From NCBI RefSeq assembly GCF_024679245.1, contig NC_090179.1:6515820-6579819 (forward strand): a stretch of DNA of 64,000 nucleotides, given 5' to 3'. Made by a program: the position numbers and the translations under genes. Shown piece after piece: positions 30,780 through 42,252 of this stretch (position 1 is the first letter of the stretch; each line of letters begins with the position of its first letter). The stretch is from Pseudorasbora parva (taxonomy: Eukaryota > Chordata > Actinopteri > Cypriniformes > Gobionidae). The notes under the pieces are model-generated. The model was given only the letters and a program-made list of their open reading frames with translations. It was not told the origin of the DNA and made no database searches.

Positions 30780-31100
30780 TATATACTGTTGCCTGTTTTC
30801 TCGAAAATGACAAATATTCATTAAATGCATTACTTTATACGGTATCTTACTGTTTTAATGGAAAACAGCATGTCACTGTCAAAATTTGGCTTTTTTTTTT
30901 TTTTACAGCATTTGTTTTTATAGTGCACTTTAAGGTTTTTGGGCAAGTTCCGTGAGATATTCTGATAATATCTTACATGAATCAAACTGCTTCTGTCTCA
31001 GAGAAGAATGTTATTTTTTTACAGATGACTTTCACACCTATAAAGGAGGTAAGAATTTGGGTATAAATTTAATTTTTATATATTTACTTTGAAAACATAC

Positions 31101-31270
31101 CTGAGGATTTTGAGCAGTTTTCGAGAGGTACGTGTGGTTTCTTTGACTTTGGAGGCTGTGTCTCTCATTGATTTGCTGGCTTCAGTCACATGATTCCCCA
31201 TGATCATTTCTGTCCAGTTGTCAATCATTTCAGGTAAAGCACGTGCCAGTACAGCACCTCCTCCAAACAC
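31101..31270 (-). CDS. Apolipoprotein L-like gene, internal exon
   Basis: A 170-bp exon on the minus strand with acceptor TTGGTAATCAG before 31270 and donor CTCAG|GTATGT at 31100. It encodes 56 codons plus two bases. It opens with a glycine/alanine-rich membrane-like segment (VFGGGAVLARALPEMIDNW) and continues into a charged helix containing NHVTEASKSMRDTASKVK, the pattern of the C-terminal part of fish ApoL proteins (ALPEAIDNW...NHVTEAS). Its phase-0 start fits the phase-0 end of the exon at 48694-49619, and the junction falls in the middle of a motif normally continuous in the family. The final exon was not found and should lie at lower coordinates. Pairing of the two exons is inferred, not proven. 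Confidence 0.75.
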
Positions 31271-32550
31271 CTGATTACCAATAAGAACCAATCATTACAG
31301 GATTCATTTTCATTATTATCAGACTGCCAGACAGTCATAAGCACACATAATAAACTTAACAGCTTATGGATTGCTTTACAAAGTTAAAAAGCCTTATGAG
31401 TTTCTAGTAGTTTTTTATAAACACATTTATTTTCATTATCACAAGTCTTAAGTCTGCCTGTAACCACTGATAAACACTTTGAATTAAATTGAAATGTAGC
31501 TACTGATCAATGTATATTAATAACCTTTATTAACACAGGCCTGATTGTTTGAGAACATAAACACTGCATACACTTAGGGCTATGTCAAGCCTTTGCGGGG
31601 CCCTGGGCTAAGCTTTTGCGGGCACACACACACTTTATATTTATTATATATTACGTTGCTCATGCAAGTGGCAAAATATTTAAACTAGGCCTATGTTAAA
31701 ATCAAAAACGTTTTACACTAAAACTTACAATTGACAAAAAAAATCTAGTCTTTAATATCTTTAATTTTTAAATCTTTTAAGAAATCCTGCAGGTCATAAA
31801 GGACTTTATTTCTCCACCTTCAAGAAATGACGAGAGCTCTCCATTATGTCTCCCTATTTACCTTAATGTATCTGTTTTCTTGCTTTACCCGAGGCAAAAA
31901 GTCATTGAAACAGATTAGACTTTAAATTATATGAATCTGTGTTGAAATAACCAGATTTTCACTTCAATGCATGTTTATTTTAATGCGAACAACATTCTAT
32001 CTCTTTAATTCAGAGTGTCCAGCACAAAATAGACTCGGTGTAGAAACGATCGACGCGCTGCTGCAGACGCACCGCTCCTGGAAAGCACTGCCAGACCGCA
32101 TCCGCGATCTATTCGTGATCAAACTATTTGCATTGCAGATCTAAGCAGTTCATAGGAGTCATTTGTTGGACTATTACACAATAATAGAAAGATGTGTGTA
32201 AATCGGTTGAGGAACAATTTATATTTTATGCATAGGGAATTTGGGATACACTAGGTGCCTGCTGGGGTGGCAATGGTCTTTCTTTTAGGGTGGCAGTTGA
32301 AACCCTGGTAGATCCGCCCCTGCCACTGTCATATTTTCTTACATTTTCATTCGACATGTTGCGGTGAGGATGTACTGGGTGTCCGCTGTGACTTGATTCG
32401 GGTGTGTGATAAACGATGCTCAACGTACGCATAATTACCTCGATTAAAAAAAAAAAAAAAAAAAAAAAGGATACCGCAAAAGAGAATTGTCTCGGGGGCC
32501 CCCTGGTGTTCAGGGCCCTGGGCTGCAGCCCATGTTGCATGTTATGGTGA
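31271..32550 (-). other. Putative apolipoprotein L-like intron, unassigned part
   Basis: No coding sequence is visible. A 23-nt poly(A) run lies at 32446-32468. Two GGGGCCC...CTGGGCT motifs (about 31597 and 32494) are in direct, not inverted, orientation, so no element boundary is defined. Confidence 0.45.
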
Positions 32551-32850
32551 CTTCAAATGAAACACATTAGAGTTAAACCTCTGTTAATTCTCAATAAGAG
32601 CTTCTGTAGTCGTCTGACAGAAATAAAGTCAGTCTGGTTAGTAATGTGTGAAGCTGGTAATGCTGTTTGTGGAGTTGTTTAATCCTCTGCTGAGATCTTC
32701 AGAGATTTAATGTCTTCTTTTATCTTCAGTTGATTTCATCTAAAGCTGTGGCTGAAGTCAGTTGTAGTTCTTGTGTTTCTGCTCGTCTCTTTTTCTGTTC
32801 TCGTCTTTCCTTCAGTTATTCTGCTTGTTAAAAGGGTTATTAAGGCTGAA
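32551..32850. repeat. Family P palindrome, single inner arm (fragment)
   Basis: This is the arm sequence from 'ggtgacttcaaatgaaac' through 'aataaagtcagtctggttag' to 'tgtggctgaagtcagttgt', as in copies 3 and 4. The partner arm is absent. Confidence 0.7.
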
Positions 32851-33087
32851 ATGACTCCATATTTATTATACACAGATTTTGTGACTCAGATAAGGTCCAG
32901 TTCTGGTTTATTTCTTTGCTCTTGGCTGACATGTGGCATTGTTATGGCCTGCTTGTGGCCCAGATCTGGCAAACAGGAGTGGGCCACCCAAGGGCCGTCA
33001 TTCATCGCAGCATGTGGGCCAGATCCGTATTCCACATGTGCCAGATGAGGGCCAGATCTGGGCCGACACAATGTTGCTATGTGGGTG
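32851..33087. repeat. Degenerate GGCCAGATCTGG-type repeat
   Basis: Several imperfect copies of a 'tggcccagatctgg / atgtgggccaga' motif end in a 24-bp string shared with the right edge of the satellite (27458-27481). Confidence 0.5.
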
Positions 33088-33821
33088 GCCATCTCCGTGT
33101 TGCGGTCGAGACTCAATGAGCTCCGTGCGGCCGCCAGAGTAAGAGTCCCCTCTGCCACACCCCGATCTGACGTCTCTACGCGAGGCGTCACTTCGGCTAG
33201 TGGCCAGGGTGACCTGAGGGTGATAGGGTGGAACAAAGCGCCGACGCTCATGCCTCGGCCCACAACCCCCTCTGTTGCACCGGAACCCGTGTGCGTTGTG
33301 ATGGAGCCCGTGGCCTCAGTCTCGGCCAGTCCACGGGTTTTGTTTGCCTCTCCGGAGGATGATAAGATGTCGGTAGCCGCATCACAAGATGGGCTAGAGT
33401 CCTCCGAGGATGAGGATTCGGCTGTGCTGCCGCCCTCGGGTGTGCCAGCATTGCCCAAGTCGGACCCCGAGTTGACAGCCATGCTTGCCCGGGCTTGTTT
33501 TTGATTGGAACCCTTCACCCCGACCTGAGCGTTCGCGGCTGGACGATTGGTTTTTGGGTGCGCCACGTCAGGACAGCCAACCTGCCGTGCCCCCAATTCC
33601 TTTCTTCCCGGAGGTACATGAAGAGATTGCTCACTCGTGGAGGGCCCTGCTGTCCTCTTGCGAGCGTTTGGCAACCTCTTCCGCCTTCTCCGCCCTCGAT
33701 GGGGCGGTGGCTAGAGGGTACACTGGGGTTCCCCCGGTGGAGCGCTCTGTGGCGATGCAACTGTGTCCCCAGAGCGCCTCCTCCTGGCGTGGCGACCCAA
33801 AGCACCCCTCCAAGGCCTGTA

Positions 33822-36527
33822 CACTGTAAAAAATGATCGTGATTTTAACGGTCAAAGGTTGTAAAAATGCTACTGTTAAAAACTGTTTTTTGGTTAACAC
33901 AAAGTTTCCTTACTATATACGGTGAATAACTGCAATAGATCTAACCTTATGCCCGTGAAATTTACAGAAAAACAAGGTTAAATCCCAACAGAAAATTGTA
34001 GAAAACCCAAAATCATATATTTTTTTGTTTGAATCACAGTGAACTTTTGTAAACTATTAAACAGAATATTTTGTTATATTTACAACATGTGATTAATAAA
34101 TTTTATTTGATAAAACTACAAATATTGGTATTAAAAACCTGTTCGTTTTTTTGAGAAAATACTGTAAAAACTATTTTGTTAATTTGACATGCAAATATTG
34201 TGACAATTAAAAATTTTGTCAGTTGTTCTTAAAAATGTAATTCACTTTACACGTTTATGCACTTAAAAAATGTCTAAACATGTATTTGAATTGCATATAA
34301 ATGTTCCATGCATTTGGATTATGTAAGTTTAACAAACAAATTAATCAACTTACTAAGAATCACTATCTAAGAATCAGTAAGAGAAATCTTATTTGTAAAT
34401 CATTTATAAATGAAACAGGTAAGATTTATTTAATTATATAAATAAACAGAATGTGACTAATAAATCCCAGTTACACGTAAATTAAACAGTTAAGATTTAT
34501 GTAATAGTACACAGAAAAATCGCAGACGTTAAATGAACACTTCCTAGTGTTCATGTGTGCTCACTAATCAGTTAAAGTACCATTGAAGCAGTGTTGAAGT
34601 TAATGAGATAATTAAGAGATGATTGAGCATTAATGATGAACACCTGATGATAATGAGCACAATCACTGAAGGAAAGAGAAACGCAAGAACTACAACTGAC
34701 TTCAGCCACAGCTTTAGATGAAATCAACTGAAGATAAAATAAGACATTAAATCTCTGAAGATCTCAGCAGAGGATTAAACAACTCCACAAACAGCATTAC
34801 CAGCTTCACACATTACTAACCAGACTGACTTTATTTCTGTGGATGTTGATGTTTTATTGAATATAATAGTTTTTTTTTAAGTCACCATGATGGTGAGCAG
34901 TGTGTGCTTTAGTTGGGCTCTTGACCCTTGACTCTCCAACATTAGTTTTCTGGCTGCTTTAACTGTGTTTATAAAGCACTTTTGTTACAGCATGGAAAGC
35001 CAAGCAGAAACATGGTCAGATGATTTGTCTCTTAGTTCATGATTATATAATCATCATGTAGTGATCACTGGTCTTGTTCAGAGTCTAAGACTCTGTTTAT
35101 GTGTTAATAATTTTGTTTTATCATAATAGTGGCCAGTTGATTCTATAGCATAAGTGCTGTTGTGACAATCTAATATGCAGAATGTAAAAAAAAAAAAGTG
35201 CACAAAAGGTTTAATCTATGGCAATTATTAGACACAAACAGATATCAAGAATCAGTGTGTGAATCTCAACAATGGTGACAATCAATGAAAAGCTTCATGC
35301 TGCAATGCAAGCTGGGTACCACCAATCAAAACTCTCCAATGGGTCCCAGCATGCATTGCGGCATGAATAAATTATGCATCTGAATTGTGAGTTTTATTTT
35401 ATTTTTTGTCACCATTGTAGAGATGCACACACTGATTCTTGATGTCTGTGTTTGTCTAAATAATGCTGTAGATTAAACCTTTTTTTTGGTCCTGCAAATT
35501 GTTTGATTGCCACAATGATGCATGAGTTTATAATGTAAACCACATGGCTTTTATTACACATCCTACACAATTAACACAATACCTCTATAACCAGAGCATT
35601 AGGATCTGAATGAGTTAAGTGATTCAGCCTCTACATGATGATTATATAATCGGCATTAAAGAGCCAAATCACCTGACCATGGTTTTTGGCTTTCCATGCC
35701 ATAACCAAAGTGCTTTATAAACACAGTTAAAGCAGCCAGAAAACTAATGTTGGAGAGTCAAGGGTCAAGAGCCCAACTAAAGCAAACATAGCTCACCATC
35801 ATGGTGACTTCATAAAAAAACTATTATCTTAATTCAAACAAAAATTACAACAATAAAGTCAGTCTGGTTAGTAATGTGTGAAGCTGGTAATGCTGTTTGT
35901 GGAGTTGTTTAATCCTCTGATGAGATCTTCAGAGATTTAATGTGTTCTTTTATCTTCAGTTGATTTCATCTAAAGCTGTGGCTGAAGTCAGTTGTAGTTC
36001 TTGTGTTTCTCTTTCCTTCAGTGATTCTGCTCATTATCATCAGGTGTTCATCATCAATGTTCAATCATCTCTTAATTATCTCATTAACTTCAACACTGCT
36101 TCAATGGTACTTTAACTCAGTAGTGAGCATACACATAAACACTAGGAAGTGTTCATTTAACATGGGCGTTTCTCTGTGTACTTTTACATAATTCCTAACT
36201 GTTTCATTTACGTATAACTGGCATATATCAATCACCTTCAGTTTATTAATTTGTCTATGTAAAAATAATCCAAATGCATTGGAAATGCATATGCAGTTTA
36301 CATACAAAAAATCTTATGCTTTACATTTTAATGTAATACTTACTGGTTTTCTATTTATTTTTAATAAAAAAAACAAAAAAAAACTGTGCCTCCTCTAACC
36401 ACAGACTTGTACTTGTCCGCCTAATTTTGAATTTCATAGTGCGCATAGTTTCATAATTCTCTGGTAACCACAGCTGCCAGCATTTTCCTGTAAAAATAAC
36501 AGTTTTTTGTAGTTTTTTTTTACAGTG
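33822..36527. mobile_element. TA-flanked inverted-repeat element A (CACTGTAAAAA type), hosting copy P3
   Basis: It starts CACTGTAAAAAATGATCG and ends with the inverted TTTTTTTTACAGTG. TA lies on each side (33820-33821 and 36528-36529). About 1.0 kb is its own AT-rich sequence; the rest is family P copy 3 inserted inside. No ORF. Confidence 0.75.
34510..36178. mobile_element. Palindromic family P element, copy 3
   Basis: Ends CACAGAAAAATCGC and GCGTTTCTCTGTG, with TA duplications at 34508-34509 and 36179-36180. The 1669 bp fold into a near-complete palindrome: the CACCATGATGGTGA core at about 34884 returns at about 35797, and 35225-35290 mirrors 35395-35460. Confidence 0.82.
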
Positions 36528-36529
36528 TA

Positions 36530-37451
36530 CACTTTTTACAGATCCCCATAAAATTAACGGTAAAAAAACGGCAGCTGTGGTTGCCAGAACTTTACCGTAA
36601 AAAATACGGCAGTAACGTTTAAGGTTTTACGGGACAGCAGCATATAATTTAAAGTTTTATAATGTAATAATTACGGTTAAAAACCATTTATTTTACAGTT
36701 CAAAACTATATAATTTAAAGATTTATACATTTTATTTTATTTTACAGTAAAATACCGTTAAATTTACAGTTTTACGAAGTGAAAAAGAATAGGGCATTGT
36801 GTAATTAACAGTGAAAAAACGTAAATTGACATTCCCAGAATTCCCCACGTGACACTTCGCATTTGATGCATTTTCATTGAATTAACTATGTTTCTTCTTA
36901 GTTTTTTCTAATCACTTATGTACATTAAGGTTTTATGTTACATCTAATGTTGTTAAATTAATGTTTATTGCATTTTTAAAACATCATGTGTGTTACCATG
37001 ATGGTGTTTGGTGTTTAGTGTTTGTGTGTGCACCTTCAATATGTTAATATTGTCCCTCCAAAAGCTGCGCGTGATGAGCTTTGATTCCTCATGTGATTCT
37101 CATCACCACTGTAATTGGTGATTGTCAAATTATATAAAAGGAAAATAATAGATATTAGCATTTCAATAAGTCGGTAATTTAATATTTCGGTTCAATACAT
37201 TTTTTTTTACCATTATTGTTTTATAGTGTACTGTGTACACATAATTATTTCAGTATAAACTTTCAAATTATAGGGTTTTTAACTGTAAAATAAACAGTTT
37301 TTAACCGTAATTACCACATTATAAACCTTTAAATTATATGCTGTTGTCCCGTAAAACCTAAAACGTTACTGCCGTATTTTTTACGGTAAAGTTCTGGCAA
37401 CCAGAGCTGCCGGTTTTTTACCGTAAATTTGATGGGTATTTTTTTACAGTG
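36530..37451. mobile_element. TA-flanked palindromic element B (CACTGTAAAAA type)
   Basis: Starts CACTTTTTACAGATCCCC and ends GGGTATTTTTTTACAGTG. Arms 36545-36720 and 37265-37440 are inverted copies with many ACGGTAAAAA motifs. It shares the TA at 36528-36529 with element A and ends before TA at 37452-37453. Confidence 0.78.
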
Positions 37452-37995
37452 TAGATTCACATCTACAATGGCGGCGAAGACCTACAGAGCTGTGGGGCAG
37501 GCTGCTGCTTCTTTGCATGCCATGGCAACCCTACAGTCCTACCAGGCCAAGTTGCTGTGTGACATGCACGAGGGTGGAGCCGACCCAGGGTTCAGAGATG
37601 AGCTGCGCGCCGCGACCAACCTCGCTCTCCAGGCGACGGAGGTTACCGCATGTTCCTTGGGCCGGGTGATGTCCACTGCAGTGGTCCTGGAGAGACACTT
37701 ATGGCTCAACCTGGTCGATATGTGGGATGCCGCGGCAGCAGCACCCTAATGTGGTGAAAGAAAGAACTGATAACCCCATCCCTGAGCACCCAGAGACTGG
37801 TGCCGGCAGTGTGCGCTGCCCCCGGGCCACGCCACTCTCTTCCCTCTCTGTCGCCAACCCCCTCTCAGAGCAGACCCCCGTGGAATGCGAGTCCTTCCCT
37901 GGTCTCCTCTGTTAGGGCACAGCCATTACCAGTGGCCCCACACCAGGTCGCTATGCCACCCAAGTCCGGGCCGGTAACGCTGCCTCACCGCGGGT

Positions 37996-38697
37996 ACGCT
38001 GGTGCTCCACATGACCCCGCTGGTGCACTCCCTGGGAGCTTGGCTTCAGCTTCTGGGACTGTCCCGTTGGGTGGCACGGACCATCAGGCTCATCTACGAG
38101 ATTCAGTTCGTGCGGGCTCCTCCCCGCTTTCGGGGGGTGTCTGCTACACAATGGAGGGGCCCAATGCCCGTCATGCGTGCGGAGATCGCTACCCTACTGG
38201 CGAAGGGTGCGATCAAGCCCGTCCCTCCAGCCGAGATGAAGTCCGGCTTCTACAGCCCTTACTTCATTGTACCGAAGAAAACCGGTGGGTTACAACCAAT
38301 CCTGGACCTTCGCGCCCTGAACCGATCCCTTCACAGTTCAGGATGTTGACTGCGAAACACCTTTTCGAATGCGTTCGTCCATGCGATTGGTTTGCAGCGA
38401 TCGACTTGAAGGATGCATACTTCCATGGGTCCAACAGCGATACAGACCGTTCCTATGGTTTGCGTTCGAAGGGCGTGCATATCAGTATGCCGTACTCCCA
38501 TTCGGGCTAGCTCTGTCCCCTCGCGTCTTCACGAAGATTATCGAGGCAGCCCTTGCGCCACTCAGGCAGTAAGGGGTTTGCATCCTGAACTCTCTCGGGA
38601 GCGGGTGTGCGAACACAGAGATCTGGTTCTCCAACACTTTGCTCGTCTGGGCCTTCTGGTCAACTGGGAGAAGAGCAAACTCTGCCCCGTGCCTCCA
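37996..38697 (+). pseudogene. DIRS reverse transcriptase fragment, catalytic box deleted
   Basis: The RT N-terminal half: LGAWLQLLGLSRWVARTIRL, RAEIATLLAKGAIKPVPP, SGFYSPYFIVPKK and LQPILDLRALNRSL. A frameshift then leads to DWFAAIDLKDAYFHG (first catalytic Asp), and another to VLPFGLALSPRVFTK. A stop follows LAPLRQ. The sequence then passes from CILN almost directly to SRERVCEHRD, so about ten residues that hold the YLDD box in other copies are absent. It ends after WEKSKLCPVP at the junction with the opposite-strand fragment. Confidence 0.85.
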
Positions 38698-38704
38698 TGA
38701 CATC

Positions 38705-39520
38705 TCTTTGGTGGAGGCTGCTGCTGCGATGCGGGATCGGAGGTAGACGCAGGCGGCCGCCCTCTGTGACGAGCAGGCTGAGGTGCTGCCGACGGCGGGG
38801 AAGAGGCAGCAGCTGACTGCCGCGGCATGATGTGACTGATGGCTTCAGTCTGCTTCTGTGCGGCCGAGAACTGCTGGGCGAAGTTCTGGACCACGTCGCC
38901 GAAGAGACCGGTCTGGGACAGGGCGCATTAAGGAACCTGATCTTGTCGGGATACCTCATGTCCGCCAGACACTGCTAGAGATGGCGTTCCTGGACCACCA
39001 TAGTGGACATCGCATGACCCACTGCACACGCCGTAACCTTCCTCGGATGAAGCGCGAGGTCCGTAGCGGACCTCAGTTCCTTGAGAACTGTGGGATCGTG
39101 ACCACCCTCGTGCAGGTTCTTCAGTGCCTGGGCCTGATGAAACTGCAACAACGCCATAGCGTGTAAGGTGGAGCCTGCCTCTCAGCAAGCCGGTAGGCCT
39201 TCCCGATTAGATCGGAGGAGTGCCTACAGGCCCGGGAGGGGAGACACGGGTTCCCCCTGGATGTGGAGTTAGGGCACAGTTGCTTAGCAACGGCCCGTTC
39301 CTGGGGAGGAACCGATGTGTAACCCTTTGCAGGTCCACCATCGAGGGTGTTGAGGGAGGAGGAAACACTTGATTGGTTTCGGGCAGTAAAAGGTGCCATC
39401 CACGACCTAGTGAGCTCCTCATGCACCTCCGGGAAGAAAGGAACCGGGGTGGGACACTGAGCACCAGCACGGGCCACCCCGAGAAACCAATCTTCCAGCC
39501 TTGACCACTCGGGACACGGT
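38705..39520 (-). pseudogene. DIRS gag-like gene, frameshifted
   Basis: On the minus strand from about 39520: PVPFFPEVHEELTRSWMAPF, VPPQERAVAKQLCP, PSRACR, then in another frame QALKNLHEGGHDP and VGHAMSTMVVQERHL, then FAQQFSAAQKQTEAISHIM followed by a Ser/Pro/Gln/Arg-rich tail. The domain order matches the gag of the plus-strand copy and extends further toward the C-terminus. At least two frameshifts make it non-functional. Confidence 0.75.
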
Positions 39521-39816
39521 GGAGGGTTAAACGAGGCCTACCTTCTCGGCGGCCCGGGAAAGCATAGCCCTCATCTCCGGATCAGTATCGGGCGCAGCGG
39601 ATCTTTCCGTAGGAGACCCCTGCGCAGACACATCATCTCCGGAAGATTCTGACACACCCCCCGATGCAGCGATGGACATCTTCTCATCGCGGGGAGCCCC
39701 GAAGGATACTCAGATCACCCGAGATACTGCCCAAAGTAACCCTTGGTAGAGGGTTAGATCGAGGCAGAGGCACAGGCAAGGTAAAGTCTAGAACCCAACT
39801 CTGAGATGGTTATGTT

Positions 39817-40140
39817 CAGGGCTTGACATTAACACCCGCCAGCCCGCCAAATCCCACTAAGCAAAGTTATGTCCAAAAGATGTTTTTTCAACGTCTTTGC
39901 CACTAGAGGCTGACGTTGAAAAGACGTCCACTGAGGAGCCAGAATGAAAGTTTTTATGACGTCTGTTATGGACGTGATCTGCATGTCTGATATAGTTTAA
40001 CCTCAAGGTTAAACACTAGTTCAAATGTGCTCATTGTGGAAATATGTTCTATTTGTAATTGCAAAGCAACTCAGACAATGTGTGTTTGAAAACCACTAGC
40101 CACAGTGGCTGGTGAGCAAAAAAGTTAATGTCAAGCCCTG
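39817..40140. mobile_element. hAT-type MITE, 324 bp
   Basis: Perfect terminal inverted repeats CAGGGCTTGACATTAAC, flanked by a perfect 8-bp duplication GTTATGTT (39809-39816 and 40141-40148). No coding capacity. Inserted in the leader of the minus-strand DIRS fragment. Confidence 0.93.
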
Positions 40141-41100
40141 GTTATGTTCTTGCAGTAAGAACATGAATCGTCCATCAGTGCTGCCTCAGCGTGCTGAACG
40201 CCCAAAAACGAGACACAGATAAAATGTCATATTTAAAAAGACGCAAGCTCTATCTGTGTTGCTCTTTAAGAAGGACACTCTCCTTGGTGCTGTAACATGG
40301 GGGTGGGGCCGTAGCGACACAGTCAGGGAAGTAGTGCATGACGTGCGCGCTCTCTCTCACAAAGTGCTCTCTTACCAGCCGTAAGAACGGCTTTTCAGCG
40401 CTCTCCACCTAGTGCACTGAACCAGCTGTGACAACAGCCTTTGTGATTGCTCTTACAAACAATGAAGAGAGATGAACCGAAGTACACACGACCCGCTGCT
40501 GTGTCGTCACACCAACACAGACTGAAGAGATCACTTTTCAAAAGGCCGGCTTCACTCAGTCAAACTGCGAAGTGAGGAGTGATATCTGGCATAACCCTAT
40601 ACCACTCGGCTCCGAAGCAAAAGGATAACTTGATGCAATCACCTGTGTCTCATTTAAACCCGCGTTGCGTGGCATTAGCACCAGGTGCAATCATTGCATG
40701 CCAATGTGCATTGACTCGTTCAGTTATACTCAAAGTAGATTGGCTCTCGCGAGCGAGATTCCTATTCATCGGTACTCTGACGCGGCGTCGAGAGTGACCG
40801 ACTGAATGGGAATTACGAGTTATCTTGACCGGTACTACTTATATGCTTAACGCTGTTGTTGACTCTCTGGCGCCATCTTGTGGCTGTTAAATATTTAACT
40901 ACCACAGATTACAATGGAAGACTTCAAGGTTTTACTTTATAAAGTTTTAAATATGGATATTTTTCTTACACCAACGCATCGATTCGAATCAGAAGGCTCT
41001 ATTAACCCATCAGATCCGTGTGGAGCACATTGTTTGACGGACAGCCGTATTTTTTATGGACTTCAAAAACAGCTGCTACTGCTCGGACTAACGTAAGCCT

Positions 41101-41270
41101 GCACAGTAAATTCCCCAGTTTTGAATTAACGATGTTCATATGGGAACCACCAGCAGGGTGTTAAAGTAACACTGAAGCAGTGTTAGAGTTTATAAGATAC
41201 TGAAGTGATTAATTAAGGGATGATTGTTTGATTATTGATGACACCTCGTTTGAAAGAAGAATGACATACA
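41101..41270. repeat. Family P fragment (one outer arm)
   Basis: GCACAGTAAATTCCCCAGTT then 'aagtaacactgaagcagtgtt' and 'gattattgatgacacct' follow the outer arm of family P. No partner arm. Confidence 0.65.
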
Positions 41271-41503
41271 CCTATAATGACTTGAGGGTGAGTAAATCAT
41301 AGGCTTAGTTTCATTTTTGGGTGAACTAACCCTTTCAGCATTCATTTCAACATTTAGCATATGGTAAAAACAAATCTTCAACATAAAGGTTTAAAGCAGT
41401 TTGGAACTTTTTCTTTGCGGAAGCTTTGCGTAACAGCTAATATTTAATCTCAAGATAATATTTCGTGTCTAATTTATTTGAGACTAGTAGCCGTGTAATA
41501 AGC

Positions 41504-41637
41504 GGGATAATGTCCACCCAGCCGGTTGTTATCGCAGAATAAACCCCTTCAGAGTGATGCTCCGCTTCGCGTCGGGGTCCTGATCACTCTGTCGGGGTTT
41601 ATTCTGTGATAACAACCGGCTGGGTGTACATTATCCC
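41504..41637. repeat. Short foldback element
   Basis: 44-nt arms (41504-41547 and 41594-41637) are inverted repeats with two mismatches. The loop region also pairs through CAGAGTGAT and ATCACTCTG. A long stem would form in single strands. Confidence 0.85.
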
Positions 41638-41652
41638 TTACATATACTTAAG

Positions 41653-41989
41653 GGTAACACTTTATTTTGATAGTCCACTTTAGACATTCTACTAACTATA
41701 AGTAACTTTGCAACTACATGTCAACTAACTGTCATTAGAGTATTTGTAGACTGTCTGATTAATATTTACTAAAACTTTATTTTGTCTGTCCCCCAACAGA
41801 CATTCTACTGACTATAAGTTAATTGCCAACTACAATTCAACTTACCAGCCTAACCCGAACCCTAACACCTAACCATAACCTACCAGTCTACTGACAGTCT
41901 ACTAATACTCTAATGAGAGTTAGCTGACATGCAAAGTTACTTTGTCTAAAGTTACTGTCTAAAGTGGACTATCAAAATAAAGTGTAACC
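41653..41989. mobile_element. Inverted-repeat MITE (GGTAACACTTTATTTTG type)
   Basis: Ends GGTAACACTTTATTTTGATA and the inverted TATCAAAATAAAGTGTAACC. The inner arms also mirror (ctaactataagtaactttg against caaagttac). Flanks TACTTAAG and TACTTGGG are a possible mutated 8-bp duplication. Confidence 0.72.
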
Positions 41990-42252
41990 TACTTGGGTAC
42001 TATAAAAAGGGGAAATAAGTGTACAGTACAAACACCGTATAAATACTAGTTTTAAAATGAGAACTGTTTGAAGCAATCAGTTTTCCAAATTAAAAGTAGG
42101 GATGGGTACCGAAACCCGGTATTAAACGGGCCCCGGGGCTGAATTTTGAAAGACCGTTGTATCGATAAGCTCGACCGTTATCGGTTCTGCTGTCGGTACT
42201 TTTGAAAATACAGTCTTGTTCAAAATAATAGCAGTACAATGTGACTAACCAG

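Larger units (their letters stand above)
33088..37749 (+). pseudogene. DIRS gag-like gene, frameshifted and split
   Basis: The first part (33088-33504) encodes a Ser/Pro/Asp-rich region ending ELTAMLARA. A small deletion near 33500 shifts the frame to one containing WNPSPRPERSRLDDWFLG, PFFPEVHEEIAHSWR and PPVERSVAMQLCP. The frame breaks at SKAC, where the two MITEs sit, and resumes after 37453 as MAAKTYRAVGQAAASLHAMA, LLCDMHEGGADP and RVMSTAVVLERHLWLNLVDM. The FFPEVHEE and DWFLG motifs are shared with the minus-strand fragment at 39.1-39.5 kb. The role, by analogy with DIRS ORF1, is RNA binding and particle formation. Confidence 0.75.
33088..38697 (+). mobile_element. DIRS fragment, plus strand (gag and RT), carrying two MITEs
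   Basis: A 5'-truncated and 3'-truncated DIRS copy: gag from 33088, interrupted at 33820 by elements A and B, resuming at 37454, then RT to 38697. There is no RNase H, recombinase or terminal repeat on this strand. At 38697 it abuts a second DIRS fragment in the opposite direction. Confidence 0.85.
38698..40813 (-). mobile_element. DIRS fragment, minus strand (5' terminal repeat and gag)
   Basis: The 5' end of a second DIRS copy, reading from 40813 downward. Its terminal repeat (about 40560-40813) starts ATTCCCATTCAGTCGGTC and has a degenerate TATA region (TTTAAAT near 40654). Leader sequence with a hAT MITE follows, then gag. It ends at 38698 against the plus-strand fragment, giving a tail-to-tail arrangement. 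Confidence 0.82.

Noticed and set aside
31581..32530. DNA transposon bounded by GGGGCCC...GGGCT motifs
   Set aside because: The motifs are in direct orientation, with no inverted ends or target duplication.
37800..38510. A single 236-codon DIRS protein
   Set aside because: It is a mixture: the RT motifs lie in neighbouring frames for part of its length, so the frame is accidental in places.
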